Shown here one piece after another: positions 55,403 to 63,029 of a stretch of 64,000 nt of DNA. Source of the stretch: Sphingomonas kaistensis (lineage in GTDB: Bacteria > Pseudomonadota > Alphaproteobacteria > Sphingomonadales > Sphingomonadaceae); assembly GCF_011927725.1 (NCBI RefSeq), contig NZ_JAATJC010000001.1, positions 627,001 through 691,000 of the forward strand, read 5' to 3'. Numbering within the stretch: the stretch's first letter is position 1; every line of letters begins with the position of its first letter. The notes under the pieces are model-generated. The model was given only the letters and a program-made list of their open reading frames with translations, was not told the DNA's origin and ran no database searches. Both the position numbers and the translations under genes were made by a program.

Positions 55403-55541
55403 CTTGAACCCCTCCGAGGCATAACCCGCGCGATATACGGCTGCACCGGCCCGTATTCCCTTGATCGTCGGTGTGACCGCTTCCCCAGCGGATCGTCAGT
55501 CCCGCGACTGCCCAAAACCTCCCAATCAGAGCGACTTTTCC

Positions 55542-56798
55542 ATGCATCTCAAGGACCTCAAGCAGAAGACCCCCGCCCAACTCGTCGCGCAGGCGGAAGA
55601 GATGGGGATCGAGGGCGCGTCGACGCTGCGCAAGCAGGACCTCCTTTTCTCCATCCTCAAGGTCCGCGCCGAAACCGGCGCCGAGATCATGGGGAGCGGC
55701 ACCATCGAGGTGCTCAACGACGGCTTCGGCTTCCTCCGCAGCGCCGAGGCGAATTATCTCGCCGGCCCGGACGACATCTACGTGACGCCGCAGCTGGTTC
55801 GCCGGTTCGGCCTGCGTACCGGTGACACGGTCGAGGGCGAGATCCGCGCGCCCAAGGACGGCGAGCGTTATTTCGCGCTGAGCCGCATTACCTCGATCAA
55901 TTTCGACGAGCCCGACGCCGTCCGCCACCGGGTCAATTTCGACAATCTGACGCCGCTCTATCCGGACTCGAAGCTCAAGCTCGACACGCTCGACCCGACC
56001 ATCAAGGACAAGTCGGCGCGGGTAATCGACATCGTCTCGCCGCTCGGCAAGGGACAGCGCGCGCTGATCGTCGCCCCGCCGCGGACCGGCAAGACCGTCC
56101 TGCTGCAGAACATCGCCCGCGCGATCACCGACAATAATCCCGAGGTCTTCCTGATCGTCCTGCTGATCGACGAGCGGCCCGAGGAAGTCACCGACATGCA
56201 GCGCAGCGTGAAGGGCGAGGTCGTTTCTTCGACCTTCGACGAGCCCGCGCAGCGTCACGTCCAGGTCGCCGAAATGGTGATCGAAAAGGCCAAGCGCCTG
56301 GTCGAGCACAAGAAGGATGTCGTCATCCTGCTCGACTCGATCACCCGCCTTGGCCGCGCCTACAACACCGTGGTGCCAAGCTCGGGCAAGGTGCTGACCG
56401 GCGGTGTCGACGCCAATGCCCTGCAGCGTCCCAAGCGCTTCTTCGGTGCCGCCCGCAACATCGAGGAAGGCGGTTCGCTGTCGATCATCGCCACCGCGCT
56501 GATCGACACCGGCTCCAAGATGGACGAGGTCATCTTCGAAGAGTTCAAGGGCACCGGTAACAGCGAAATCGTGCTCGACCGCAAGGTCGCCGACAAGCGC
56601 ATCTTCCCGGCGCTCGACGTCGGCAAGAGCGGCACCCGCAAGGAAGAGCTGCTGGTCCCGCAGAACACGCTCACCAAGATGTGGGTGCTGCGCCGGATCC
56701 TGATGCAGATGGGCACCATCGACGCGATGCAGTTCCTGCTCGACAAGATGCGCGACGCCAAGAGCAACGAAGACTTCTTCGCCTCGATGAACCAGTAA
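55542..56798 (+). CDS. rho: Transcription termination factor Rho
   Basis: An RNA-dependent hexameric ATPase of 418 residues. The N-terminal helix bundle [20 protein letters not shown] and the cold-shock-like RNA domain ([15 protein letters not shown]) are followed by the ATPase core: Walker [36 protein letters not shown] with Walker B, the Q-loop [16 protein letters not shown] and [22 protein letters not shown] 55542 fits the family start; the frame extends upstream to 55461 with no homology. The 139-bp leader holds no clear signal. Confidence 0.97.
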   Translation: MHLKDLKQKTPAQLVAQAEEMGIEGASTLRKQDLLFSILKVRAETGAEIMGSGTIEVLNDGFGFLRSAEANYLAGPDDIYVTPQLVRRFGLRTGDTVEGEIRAPKDGERYFALSRITSINFDEPDAVRHRVNFDNLTPLYPDSKLKLDTLDPTIKDKSARVIDIVSPLGKGQRALIVAPPRTGKTVLLQNIARAITDNNPEVFLIVLLIDERPEEVTDMQRSVKGEVVSSTFDEPAQRHVQVAEMVIEKAKRLVEHKKDVVILLDSITRLGRAYNTVVPSSGKVLTGGVDANALQRPKRFFGAARNIEEGGSLSIIATALIDTGSKMDEVIFEEFKGTGNSEIVLDRKVADKRIFPALDVGKSGTRKEELLVPQNTLTKMWVLRRILMQMGTIDAMQFLLDKMRDAKSNEDFFASMNQ

Positions 56799-56830
56799 GC
56801 CGTTCGCGCATTGGGCGCGAGAATCTTCGG

Positions 56831-56870
56831 TTGCTCGACCCGGTGGCTGTTGCGGCGTCCGGCCGAGCAA
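56831..56870 (+). promoter_or_regulatory. Large stem-loop in the rho-terC spacer
   Basis: TTGCTCG (56831-56837) pairs exactly with CGAGCAA (56864-56870), and outer GG/CC bases can extend the stem past a bulge. Inner CCGG/CCGG pairs are possible. It could end the rho transcript or form part of a leader RNA for terC. I do not see the conserved core of the yybP-ykoY manganese riboswitch. Confidence 0.4.
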
Positions 56871-56909
56871 TCCAGTATCGGCGCGCGATATAGCGGCCTT
56901 GCTTGCCTG

Positions 56910-56923
56910 ATCACCGTGGTGAT
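56910..56923. repeat. Perfect 14-bp palindrome in front of terC
   Basis: ATCACCGTGGTGAT is fully symmetric and lies 23 bp before the terC GTG start. The 9-mer GCCTGATCA occurs on both sides (56905-56913 and 56928-56936) as a direct repeat. It may be an operator for a dimeric regulator or a short hairpin near the ribosome site. Confidence 0.4.
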
Positions 56924-56946
56924 GCAGGCCTGATCAGATCGACGGA

Positions 56947-57681
56947 GTGACCAGCTTGTTCGAGACTCTTCTTGCCGCGGTGTCCGCCGCTCCTGCAGGC
57001 TTCGGCGGACCCGCCGATATTTGGGCGTCGATTGTCAAGGATTTCAGCAACATCACGGAGCCGGCGGCATTCGCCGCCTTCCTGCAGGTGCTGATGATCG
57101 ACCTCGTGCTGGCCGGGGACAATGCGATCGTGGTCGGCGCGCTGGCAGCCGGCCTGCCGGCGGAGCAGCGCAAGAAGGTCATCCTGATCGGCGTCCTTGC
57201 CGCCCTCGTCCTGCGGATCTTCTTCGCCCTGATCGTGACCCAGCTGCTGCAGATCGTGGGTCTTATCCTGATCGGTGGCGTGCTTCTGCTCTGGGTGGCC
57301 TGGAAGATGTGGCGCGAGCTTCGTCATACCGGTGAGAGCGGCGGAAGCCCCGAAGTCACCGGTGACGAACATAGCGGACTGCGTCCCGCCAAGAGCTTCG
57401 CCGGCGCTGCCTGGGCCGTCGCCGTTGCCGACGTGTCCATGAGCCTCGACAACGTGCTCGCCGTCGCTGGCGCTGCTCGCGATCATCCGGGAATCATGAT
57501 CGTCGGCCTGATCTTCGCGGTGGCCCTGATGGGTCTCGCCGCAAACGTCATCGCCCGGTACATCGAACGCTATCGCTGGATTGCCTATGTCGGCCTCGCC
57601 GTCATCCTCTACGTTGCGTTGAAGATGATCTACGACGGCTGGATCGATCCTCAGGTCGGGCTCGGACGACTGTTCGGCTGA
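56947..57681 (+). CDS. TerC family integral membrane protein (YjbE-like)
   Basis: A 244-residue protein with about seven membrane helices. The paired TerC motifs LAGDNAIVVGALAAGLP (residues about 58-74) and ADVSMSLDNVLAVAG hold the conserved acidic and Asn residues. TerC proteins act in metal handling, notably Mn export in the YceF/YkoY group. A hydrophilic loop of about 25 residues lies between helices 3 and 4. The start is GTG 56947, with GGAG just before it (56944). It is preceded by a palindrome and stem-loop that could control it. Confidence 0.85.
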   Translation: MTSLFETLLAAVSAAPAGFGGPADIWASIVKDFSNITEPAAFAAFLQVLMIDLVLAGDNAIVVGALAAGLPAEQRKKVILIGVLAALVLRIFFALIVTQLLQIVGLILIGGVLLLWVAWKMWRELRHTGESGGSPEVTGDEHSGLRPAKSFAGAAWAVAVADVSMSLDNVLAVAGAARDHPGIMIVGLIFAVALMGLAANVIARYIERYRWIAYVGLAVILYVALKMIYDGWIDPQVGLGRLFG

Positions 57682-57687
57682 ATGCGC

Positions 57688-57712
57688 GGGGGGCTAGAGA
57701 CTCAGGCCCCCC
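57688..57712 (+). terminator. GC-rich hairpin after terC
   Basis: GGGGGGC pairs with GCCCCCC over 7 bp around an 11-nt loop, beginning 6 bp after the terC stop and 51 bp before mnmE. It is very stable but lacks a T-run. Confidence 0.55.
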
Positions 57713-57763
57713 TGAACTCCGGCGACTTGCCAGGCTGACCGCACTCGGGGCATCGCTGCCCGG

Positions 57764-59041
57764 GTGACCAGCGACACCATCTTCGCGCTTTCGAGCGGCG
57801 CCCTGCCCGCCGCCATCGCTATCGTGCGGATCAGCGGACCGCGCGCCGAGGAAGCAGCGGTCCGGCTTGCGGGCACCCTCCCGCCGCCGCGCCAGGCCTC
57901 CCTGCGCCGCCTGACGAGCGAGGCCGGCGACCTGCTCGACGAGGCTTTGGTGCTGTGCTTTTTCGCGCCGCACACCGCGACCGGCGAGGCGCTGGTCGAA
58001 CTCCACCTCCACGGGGGGCGCGCGGTGGTTACTCGGGTGCTCCGAGAGCTCGCCGGCATGCCGGGATTGCGCGAAGCGGAGCCGGGCGAATTCACCCGCC
58101 GCGCGCTCCTCAACGGCCGTCTCGACCTCACCGAGGCCGAGGGTCTTGCCGATTTGTTGAGTGCCGAAACCGAATGGCAGCGCCGCGCCGCATTGGACAG
58201 CGCGGGCGGCGCGATCCGGCGTCAGGTGGAAGCGTGGCGGAGCCGCCTCGTCATCATGTCGGCGCAGGCCGAGGCCGCGATCGACTATGTCGGCGACGAG
58301 GACGAAACCGCGCTCGATCTCGATCGCCTGTCGCGGGAAACCGAGGAGCTGCTGTCAGAGTGGCGCGATTGGCTGGACCGGCCACCAGCCGAAATGTTGC
58401 AGCAGGGCCTGAAAGTCGTCCTCGCCGGGCCCCCGAATAGTGGGAAGTCCTCGCTCTTCAATGCGTTAGCGGGCGCGGACAAGGCCATCGTCACGCCCAT
58501 CCCCGGCACGACGCGCGACACGCTGGAAGCGCGGATCGACCTCGACGGCATTCCGCTGACATTGGTCGATACCGCCGGCCTCCGCCCCACCTCCGACGAG
58601 GTCGAGCAGATCGGAGTCGAGCGGGCGCTGGATGCGCAAACCGTCGCCGACATTCTGCTTTGGCTCGGCGATCCACAAGAAGCACCGCAGCACCGTTCGC
58701 TTCTCTTGATCCATTCGCGGGCGGACGAGCGCGGAAGCGCGCCGCCAGGCAGTGTGCCAGCATCAGTGCGCAGTCGGGATGGCCTCAAAACACTTGAAGC
58801 CGCCTTGCGCGCTGCGGCGGCGAAAGCCCTGCCGCCTGTGGATTTGTCGTTGATGAACCGTCGGCAGAGAGGAGCTCTACTGGAAGCCAGCGCTACGTGG
58901 AGAAACGATCTTACCGACGACGCTGTCATTGTTGCCGAACGACTTCGCCAAGCCCTTGCAGCGATCGATCGCTTATCGGGAAGAGCTGGCACCGAAGATG
59001 TCCTCGACACGCTGTTTGCACGCTTTTGCTTGGGCAAATGA
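57764..59041 (+). CDS. mnmE: tRNA modification GTPase MnmE
   Basis: Works with MnmG to make 5-carboxymethylaminomethyluridine at tRNA U34. The 425-residue protein has the tetrahydrofolate-binding N-terminal domain (IFALSSGALPAAIAIVRISG), a helical middle, the G domain with GPPNSGKSSLFNALAG (Lys228), the G2 TTRDTLEA and G3 DTAGL motifs, and the C-terminal CLGK tetrapeptide with the key Cys. It starts at GTG 57764. A near-perfect parS follows its stop by 2 bp. Confidence 0.97.
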   Translation: MTSDTIFALSSGALPAAIAIVRISGPRAEEAAVRLAGTLPPPRQASLRRLTSEAGDLLDEALVLCFFAPHTATGEALVELHLHGGRAVVTRVLRELAGMPGLREAEPGEFTRRALLNGRLDLTEAEGLADLLSAETEWQRRAALDSAGGAIRRQVEAWRSRLVIMSAQAEAAIDYVGDEDETALDLDRLSRETEELLSEWRDWLDRPPAEMLQQGLKVVLAGPPNSGKSSLFNALAGADKAIVTPIPGTTRDTLEARIDLDGIPLTLVDTAGLRPTSDEVEQIGVERALDAQTVADILLWLGDPQEAPQHRSLLLIHSRADERGSAPPGSVPASVRSRDGLKTLEAALRAAAAKALPPVDLSLMNRRQRGALLEASATWRNDLTDDAVIVAERLRQALAAIDRLSGRAGTEDVLDTLFARFCLGK

Positions 59042-59043
59042 TC

Positions 59044-59059
59044 TGTTCCACGTGAAACA
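59044..59059. other. parS: parS-like ParB-binding site (one mismatch)
   Basis: TGTTCCACGTGAAACA differs at one position from the palindromic parS consensus TGTTTCACGTGAAACA. It lies in the 55-bp space between mnmE and mnmG, 1.7 kb from the perfect copy and 2.3 kb from parA. Confidence 0.8.
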
Positions 59060-59096
59060 GGTCGCGATTGCGGCCCGCTTCAGCTAGTTGGCCCAG

Positions 59097-60779
59097 ATGT
59101 TCGACGTAATTGTCATTGGCGCAGGCCACGCGGGAAGCGAGGCGGCCGCGGCTTCGGCGCGCTCCGGCGCCCGTACCGCGTTGCTGAGCTTCCGCAATGG
59201 CGATGCCGGACAGATGAGTTGCAACCCGTCCATCGGCGGCGTTGGCAAAGGCCATCTGGTCCGCGAACTCGATGTCTTTGACGGCTTGATGGCGCGGGCT
59301 GCCGACGCGTCGGCAATCCACCGCCGTATGCTCAACCGCAGCAAGGGCCCCGCAGTATGGGGGCCTCGCGTCCAGGCCGACCGGGCCCTGTACCAGGGCG
59401 CGATCGAGAGCCTCCTCGGGACCCTCCCGATCGAACGGATCCAGGGCGAGGCTATTGCGCTGCACGTCGAAGCATCCCGCGTCGTGGGCGTGACGCTTGC
59501 CGACGGCACCCGCCTTGAAGCCCACGCCATCGTCATTGCGACCGGTACTTTCCTCGACGCCCGCATTTTTGTCGGCGAACAGAGGGAGGCTGCGGGGCGG
59601 GCTGGCGAACGAGCAAGCCAGCGGCTGGCCGCGCAGGTGCGTGAACTCGGGCTCGCCGCAAGGCGCTTAAAGACCGGCACCCCTCCCCGCCTCGACGGTC
59701 GAACGATCAACTGGGCACGGCTTGAGGAGCAGCCGAGCGATCAGGCGGACTGGGCATTCTCCGCCTATCCCGACCGAAGCCCTTCTCCGCCGCAACTGCG
59801 CTGCGCGATCACTCGGACCACGAGTGCGACCCACGACATCATTCGCGGTGCCGAGGAGCGGTCACCGCTTTATTCGGGGATCATCGAGGGACGCGGTCCG
59901 CGTTATTGTCCGTCGATCGAAGACAAGGTGCGACGCTTCGGCGATCGCGACGGGCATCAGATTTTCCTTGAGCCAGAAGGGCTCGGCGACCCGCTCGTCT
60001 ACCCGAACGGCATTTCTACCTCGATGCCGCTCGACGTCCAGCAGGCCTTCGTGCGGTCGATCCCCGGCCTCGAGCGCGCGGCGATCGTGCGCCCGGGTTA
60101 TGCGGTCGAATATGAGCATGTCGACCCACGCCGGTTGGGAAGTGACCTGCAGACCCGCGACCTGGCTGGCCTGTATCTGGCTGGACAGATCAATGGCACG
60201 ACCGGCTATGAGGAGGCGGCCGCACAGGGCCTCGTCGCGGGATTGAATGCGGCCCGCTACGCCACCAACCGGGAGCCTGTCTCGTTCGATCGTACGAGCA
60301 GCTACATCGGCGTGATGATCGATGACCTGACGCTCCAGGGCGTCACCGAGCCTTACCGGATGATGACCGCCCGCGCCGAATTCCGGCTGCATCTGCGTGC
60401 CGACAATGCCGTTTCGCGCCTTGGGGCAGATGCCCTGGCGACCGATGCGCTCTCGCCCGAACGAGCCCGCGCTATCCGGCAGCATCTCGACGATCGTGCG
60501 AGGCCGGCATTCGCCGCAACCGAGGAGGGTGCAGCCGACGCGCTTTATGCGCCTTACATTGAGCGCCAGCGACGGGAATGGAGCGCCGTCGACCGCAGCC
60601 GGTCGGTACGAATCCCTGGCGGAATCAATTTTCACGATTTGGCCGGCTTGTCGACGGAAATGGCCGAGCGCCTCGAGACTGCTCGCCCTGAGACACTGGA
60701 TCAGGCCTCGCGCATTCCGGGCATTACCCCGGCCGCCCTCACGGCGCTCTACGTCGGCACACTCCGCTCCGCCGCATGA
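59097..60779 (+). CDS. mnmG: tRNA uridine-5-carboxymethylaminomethyl synthesis enzyme MnmG
   Basis: An FAD protein, partner of MnmE. The sequence shows VIVIGAGHAGSEAAAASARS, NPSIGGVGKGHLVRELD, PAVWGPRVQADR, GRGPRYCPSIEDK, NGISTSMPLDVQ and AGQINGTTGYEEAAAQGL. It has 560 residues, about 70 fewer than E. coli MnmG. The shortening falls in the C-terminal helical domain, between RLGADALATDALSPERAR and YAPYIERQ, where the region around DLLRRPE is missing. The final helices with ASRIPGITPAAL are kept. ATG 59097 is chosen over TTG 59088. It overlaps rsmG by 4 bp. Confidence 0.96.
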   Translation: MFDVIVIGAGHAGSEAAAASARSGARTALLSFRNGDAGQMSCNPSIGGVGKGHLVRELDVFDGLMARAADASAIHRRMLNRSKGPAVWGPRVQADRALYQGAIESLLGTLPIERIQGEAIALHVEASRVVGVTLADGTRLEAHAIVIATGTFLDARIFVGEQREAAGRAGERASQRLAAQVRELGLAARRLKTGTPPRLDGRTINWARLEEQPSDQADWAFSAYPDRSPSPPQLRCAITRTTSATHDIIRGAEERSPLYSGIIEGRGPRYCPSIEDKVRRFGDRDGHQIFLEPEGLGDPLVYPNGISTSMPLDVQQAFVRSIPGLERAAIVRPGYAVEYEHVDPRRLGSDLQTRDLAGLYLAGQINGTTGYEEAAAQGLVAGLNAARYATNREPVSFDRTSSYIGVMIDDLTLQGVTEPYRMMTARAEFRLHLRADNAVSRLGADALATDALSPERARAIRQHLDDRARPAFAATEEGAADALYAPYIERQRREWSAVDRSRSVRIPGGINFHDLAGLSTEMAERLETARPETLDQASRIPGITPAALTALYVGTLRSAA

Positions 60780-61363
60780 CTGTTTCACGTGAAACAGAGG
60801 CGAGATTGCGGGATTATGCGCAACTGTTGCTCGAGGAGAATGAGCGGCAAAACCTCATCAGCAGGGCTAGCGTCGAGACGCTCTGGGACCGACACATCCT
60901 GGATTCCCTGCAGTTACTGAACCACGGGGCGTCCGACGATTTGTGGTTGGACGTCGGAAGCGGTCCGGGTCTTCCCGGAATTGTCCTTGCGATCGCGGGC
61001 GTGCGCCATATCACGCTGGTCGAGCCGCGGAGGTTGCGCACCGATTTCCTCGCACGCTGCTGCGACACCCTCGGGCTCTCCAACGTCACCATCGTCACCG
61101 GTAAGGCCGAGCAGCTTCGCGCTCGATTTGATGTCATCACCGCGCGCGCGGTCGCATCGCTCGACAAGCTATTTGCGATAGGGGTTCCGCTCATGTCTCA
61201 AAATGGACGGTGGGTGCTGCCAAAAGGGCGAAGCGCGGAGAAGGAACTGGAAGAGGCCCGCGTCACGTGGCAGGGTGATTTCCGGCTGGTACCCAGCCAG
61301 ACCGATCCGGACGCGCGCATTCTGGTCGCGCAAGGGGTCCGACGAAGGACGGGACGGGGATGA
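60776..61363 (+). CDS. rsmG: 16S rRNA (guanine-N7) methyltransferase RsmG
   Basis: Methylates G527 of 16S rRNA; loss gives low-level streptomycin resistance. The 195-residue protein (formerly GidB) has NLISRASVETLWDRHILDSL, the SAM motif WLDVGSGPGLPGIVLAI, VEPRRLRTDFL and ITARAVASLDKL. Its first codons encode MTVSRETE, so the perfect parS palindrome is part of the coding sequence. It is linked by 4-bp overlaps to mnmG in front and parA behind. Confidence 0.96.
   Translation: MTVSRETEARLRDYAQLLLEENERQNLISRASVETLWDRHILDSLQLLNHGASDDLWLDVGSGPGLPGIVLAIAGVRHITLVEPRRLRTDFLARCCDTLGLSNVTIVTGKAEQLRARFDVITARAVASLDKLFAIGVPLMSQNGRWVLPKGRSAEKELEEARVTWQGDFRLVPSQTDPDARILVAQGVRRRTGRG
60781..60796. other. parS: parS centromere-like site (perfect)
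   Basis: TGTTTCACGTGAAACA, a perfect 16-bp palindrome identical to the parS consensus bound by ParB. It lies within codons 2-7 of rsmG, 0.6 kb before parA and about 7.3 kb right of the putative oriC. Sites inside rsmG/gidB near parAB are known from other alphaproteobacteria. Confidence 0.95.
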
Positions 61364-62139
61364 TCAAGGTCGCGATTGCCAATCAAAAGGGTGGGGTCGG
61401 CAAGACCACGACCGCCATCAATCTCGCGACCGGACTGGCGGCGATGGGATGGAAGGTCCTGCTGATCGACCTCGACCCGCAGGGAAATGCCTCGACAGGC
61501 TTGGGAATTGGCGCGCAGCAACGGCAGCGCTCGTCCTATGAAGTTCTGATCGGAACTGAAACGGTTGAGGCGTCCGTGCTGCCTACGCGCGTGCCCCGGC
61601 TCGACCTTCTTCCCGCAACCCAGGATTTGTCGGGCGCGGAGGTCGAGCTGGTCGAACTGGAGCGGCGAACGCACCGCCTTGCCGATGCCCTCGAAGCGGC
61701 GCCCCAGCGCTGGGACATTTGCCTGATCGATTGCCCGCCCTCGCTTGGCCTGCTGACCGTCAACGCACTGATTGCCGCGCGCCACCTGATCGTACCCCTG
61801 CAGTGCGAGTTCTTCGCGCTCGAAGGGCTGAGTCAGCTTCTGCAGACGGTTGAGCGGATCCGCACCCGCTTCAACCCGGAACTGTCGATCCTCGGCGTCG
61901 CGCTGACGATGTTCGATCGCCGCAATCGACTGTCGGCACAGGTGGCAGAAGACGTCAGGGCGTGCCTTGGTTCGGCAGTGTTCGACACGGTGGTGCCGCG
62001 CAACGTTCGCTTGTCCGAAGCGCCGAGCCACGGTCTTCCGGCGCTGATCTATGACCTGCGCTGCTCGGGATCGGCGGCGTATGTCGGCCTCGCACGCGAA
62101 TTGATGGCGCGACTTCCGTCGCTGAAGGAGGCCGCATGA
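61360..62139 (+). CDS. parA: Chromosome partitioning ATPase ParA (Soj)
   Basis: A 259-residue Walker-type ATPase that drives origin segregation. The deviant Walker A KGGVGKTTT (Lys10 and Lys15), IDLDPQGNASTGLGIG, the Walker B-like IDCPPSLGLLTVNAL and LSEAPSHGLPALIYDLR are diagnostic of chromosomal Soj/ParA. There is no N-terminal helix-turn-helix, as expected for a chromosomal type. ATGA overlaps join it to rsmG and parB. Confidence 0.97.
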   Translation: MIKVAIANQKGGVGKTTTAINLATGLAAMGWKVLLIDLDPQGNASTGLGIGAQQRQRSSYEVLIGTETVEASVLPTRVPRLDLLPATQDLSGAEVELVELERRTHRLADALEAAPQRWDICLIDCPPSLGLLTVNALIAARHLIVPLQCEFFALEGLSQLLQTVERIRTRFNPELSILGVALTMFDRRNRLSAQVAEDVRACLGSAVFDTVVPRNVRLSEAPSHGLPALIYDLRCSGSAAYVGLARELMARLPSLKEAA

Positions 62140-63020
62140 ATCAGCAGGCACGGGGTCTCGGCCGAGGCCTTTCCGCACTTCTCGGCGACGTGGCCGTTGC
62201 CGCCCCAGCGGGGAGCGCAGAGGGCGTCCGCGAGATCGACATTGCCTCGATCAAGCCCAATCCGCGCCAGCCGCGCCGGGTGTTCGCGGAAGCGCCGCTC
62301 GCCGAACTGGCCGAGTCGATCGCTGCGCGCGGCGTTCTTCAGCCGATCCTGGTCCGTCCTGCCGCCCAGGCAGGGCAGTTTGAGATCGTTGCCGGCGAAC
62401 GACGCTGGCGTGCCGCCCAGCGTGCGCAATTGCATAAGATTCCCGCCATCGTCCGCAGCTTCGACGAAGCCGGGACGGCAGAGGTCGCGCTGATCGAGAA
62501 CGTGCAACGCGCCGACCTCGGCCCGCTGGAAGAAGCCGACGCCTATGCCGCGCTGGTCGAACGCTTCGGGCACAAGCCCGAAGAGGTCGGCAAGCTCGTC
62601 GGGAAAAGCCGCAGCCACGTCTCCAACCTGTTGAGATTGCGGGATCTTCCTGAGAGCGTCAGGGCGCATCTCGAAGCTGGTACACTGACCATGGGCCATG
62701 CCCGGGCAATCGCGTCATCGGCCGATGCCGAGCAGCTGGCCGAGCAGATCGTCGCCAAGGGGCTTTCGGTACGCCAGGCCGAGGCGCTTGCCCGCAAGCG
62801 TCGTCCCGGTGGCGAAAGCCAGGACAGCCGCGGCGGCGTCCGCCTGTCGTCGGCGGGGCGCGATGCCGACCTGCTCGCGCTCGAGCGTCAGTTGGGCGAT
62901 CTTCTCGGTCTCAAGGTCACGATCCAGCACAAGAACGGCGCCGGCCAAGTGGCGGTGGCCTTTTCCAGCCTCGATCAGCTCGACCTCATCTGCCAGCGGC
63001 TGAGCGGCGAGCCGATCTAG
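62136..63020 (+). CDS. parB: Chromosome partitioning protein ParB (Spo0J)
   Basis: A 294-residue parS-binding CTPase. Visible features: a basic N-terminus with LGRGLSAL (ParA-interaction motif), IKPNPRQPRRVF (box I), the CTP-binding GERRWRAAQ (box II) and ALIENVQRADLGPLEEA, the helix-turn-helix VGKSRSHVSNLLRLRDL, and a C-terminal dimer domain. It is the last gene of the chain mnmE-mnmG-rsmG-parA-parB and is expected to bind both parS copies upstream. Confidence 0.97.
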   Translation: MNQQARGLGRGLSALLGDVAVAAPAGSAEGVREIDIASIKPNPRQPRRVFAEAPLAELAESIAARGVLQPILVRPAAQAGQFEIVAGERRWRAAQRAQLHKIPAIVRSFDEAGTAEVALIENVQRADLGPLEEADAYAALVERFGHKPEEVGKLVGKSRSHVSNLLRLRDLPESVRAHLEAGTLTMGHARAIASSADAEQLAEQIVAKGLSVRQAEALARKRRPGGESQDSRGGVRLSSAGRDADLLALERQLGDLLGLKVTIQHKNGAGQVAVAFSSLDQLDLICQRLSGEPI

Positions 63021-63029
63021 TCGCGGCGC

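Noticed and set aside
55461..55541. 27-residue extension of Rho
   Set aside because: No homology in that part; ATG 55542 begins the conserved MHLKDLK.
56799..56946. yybP-ykoY manganese riboswitch before terC
   Set aside because: Stem-loops are present but I could not find the conserved riboswitch core sequences.
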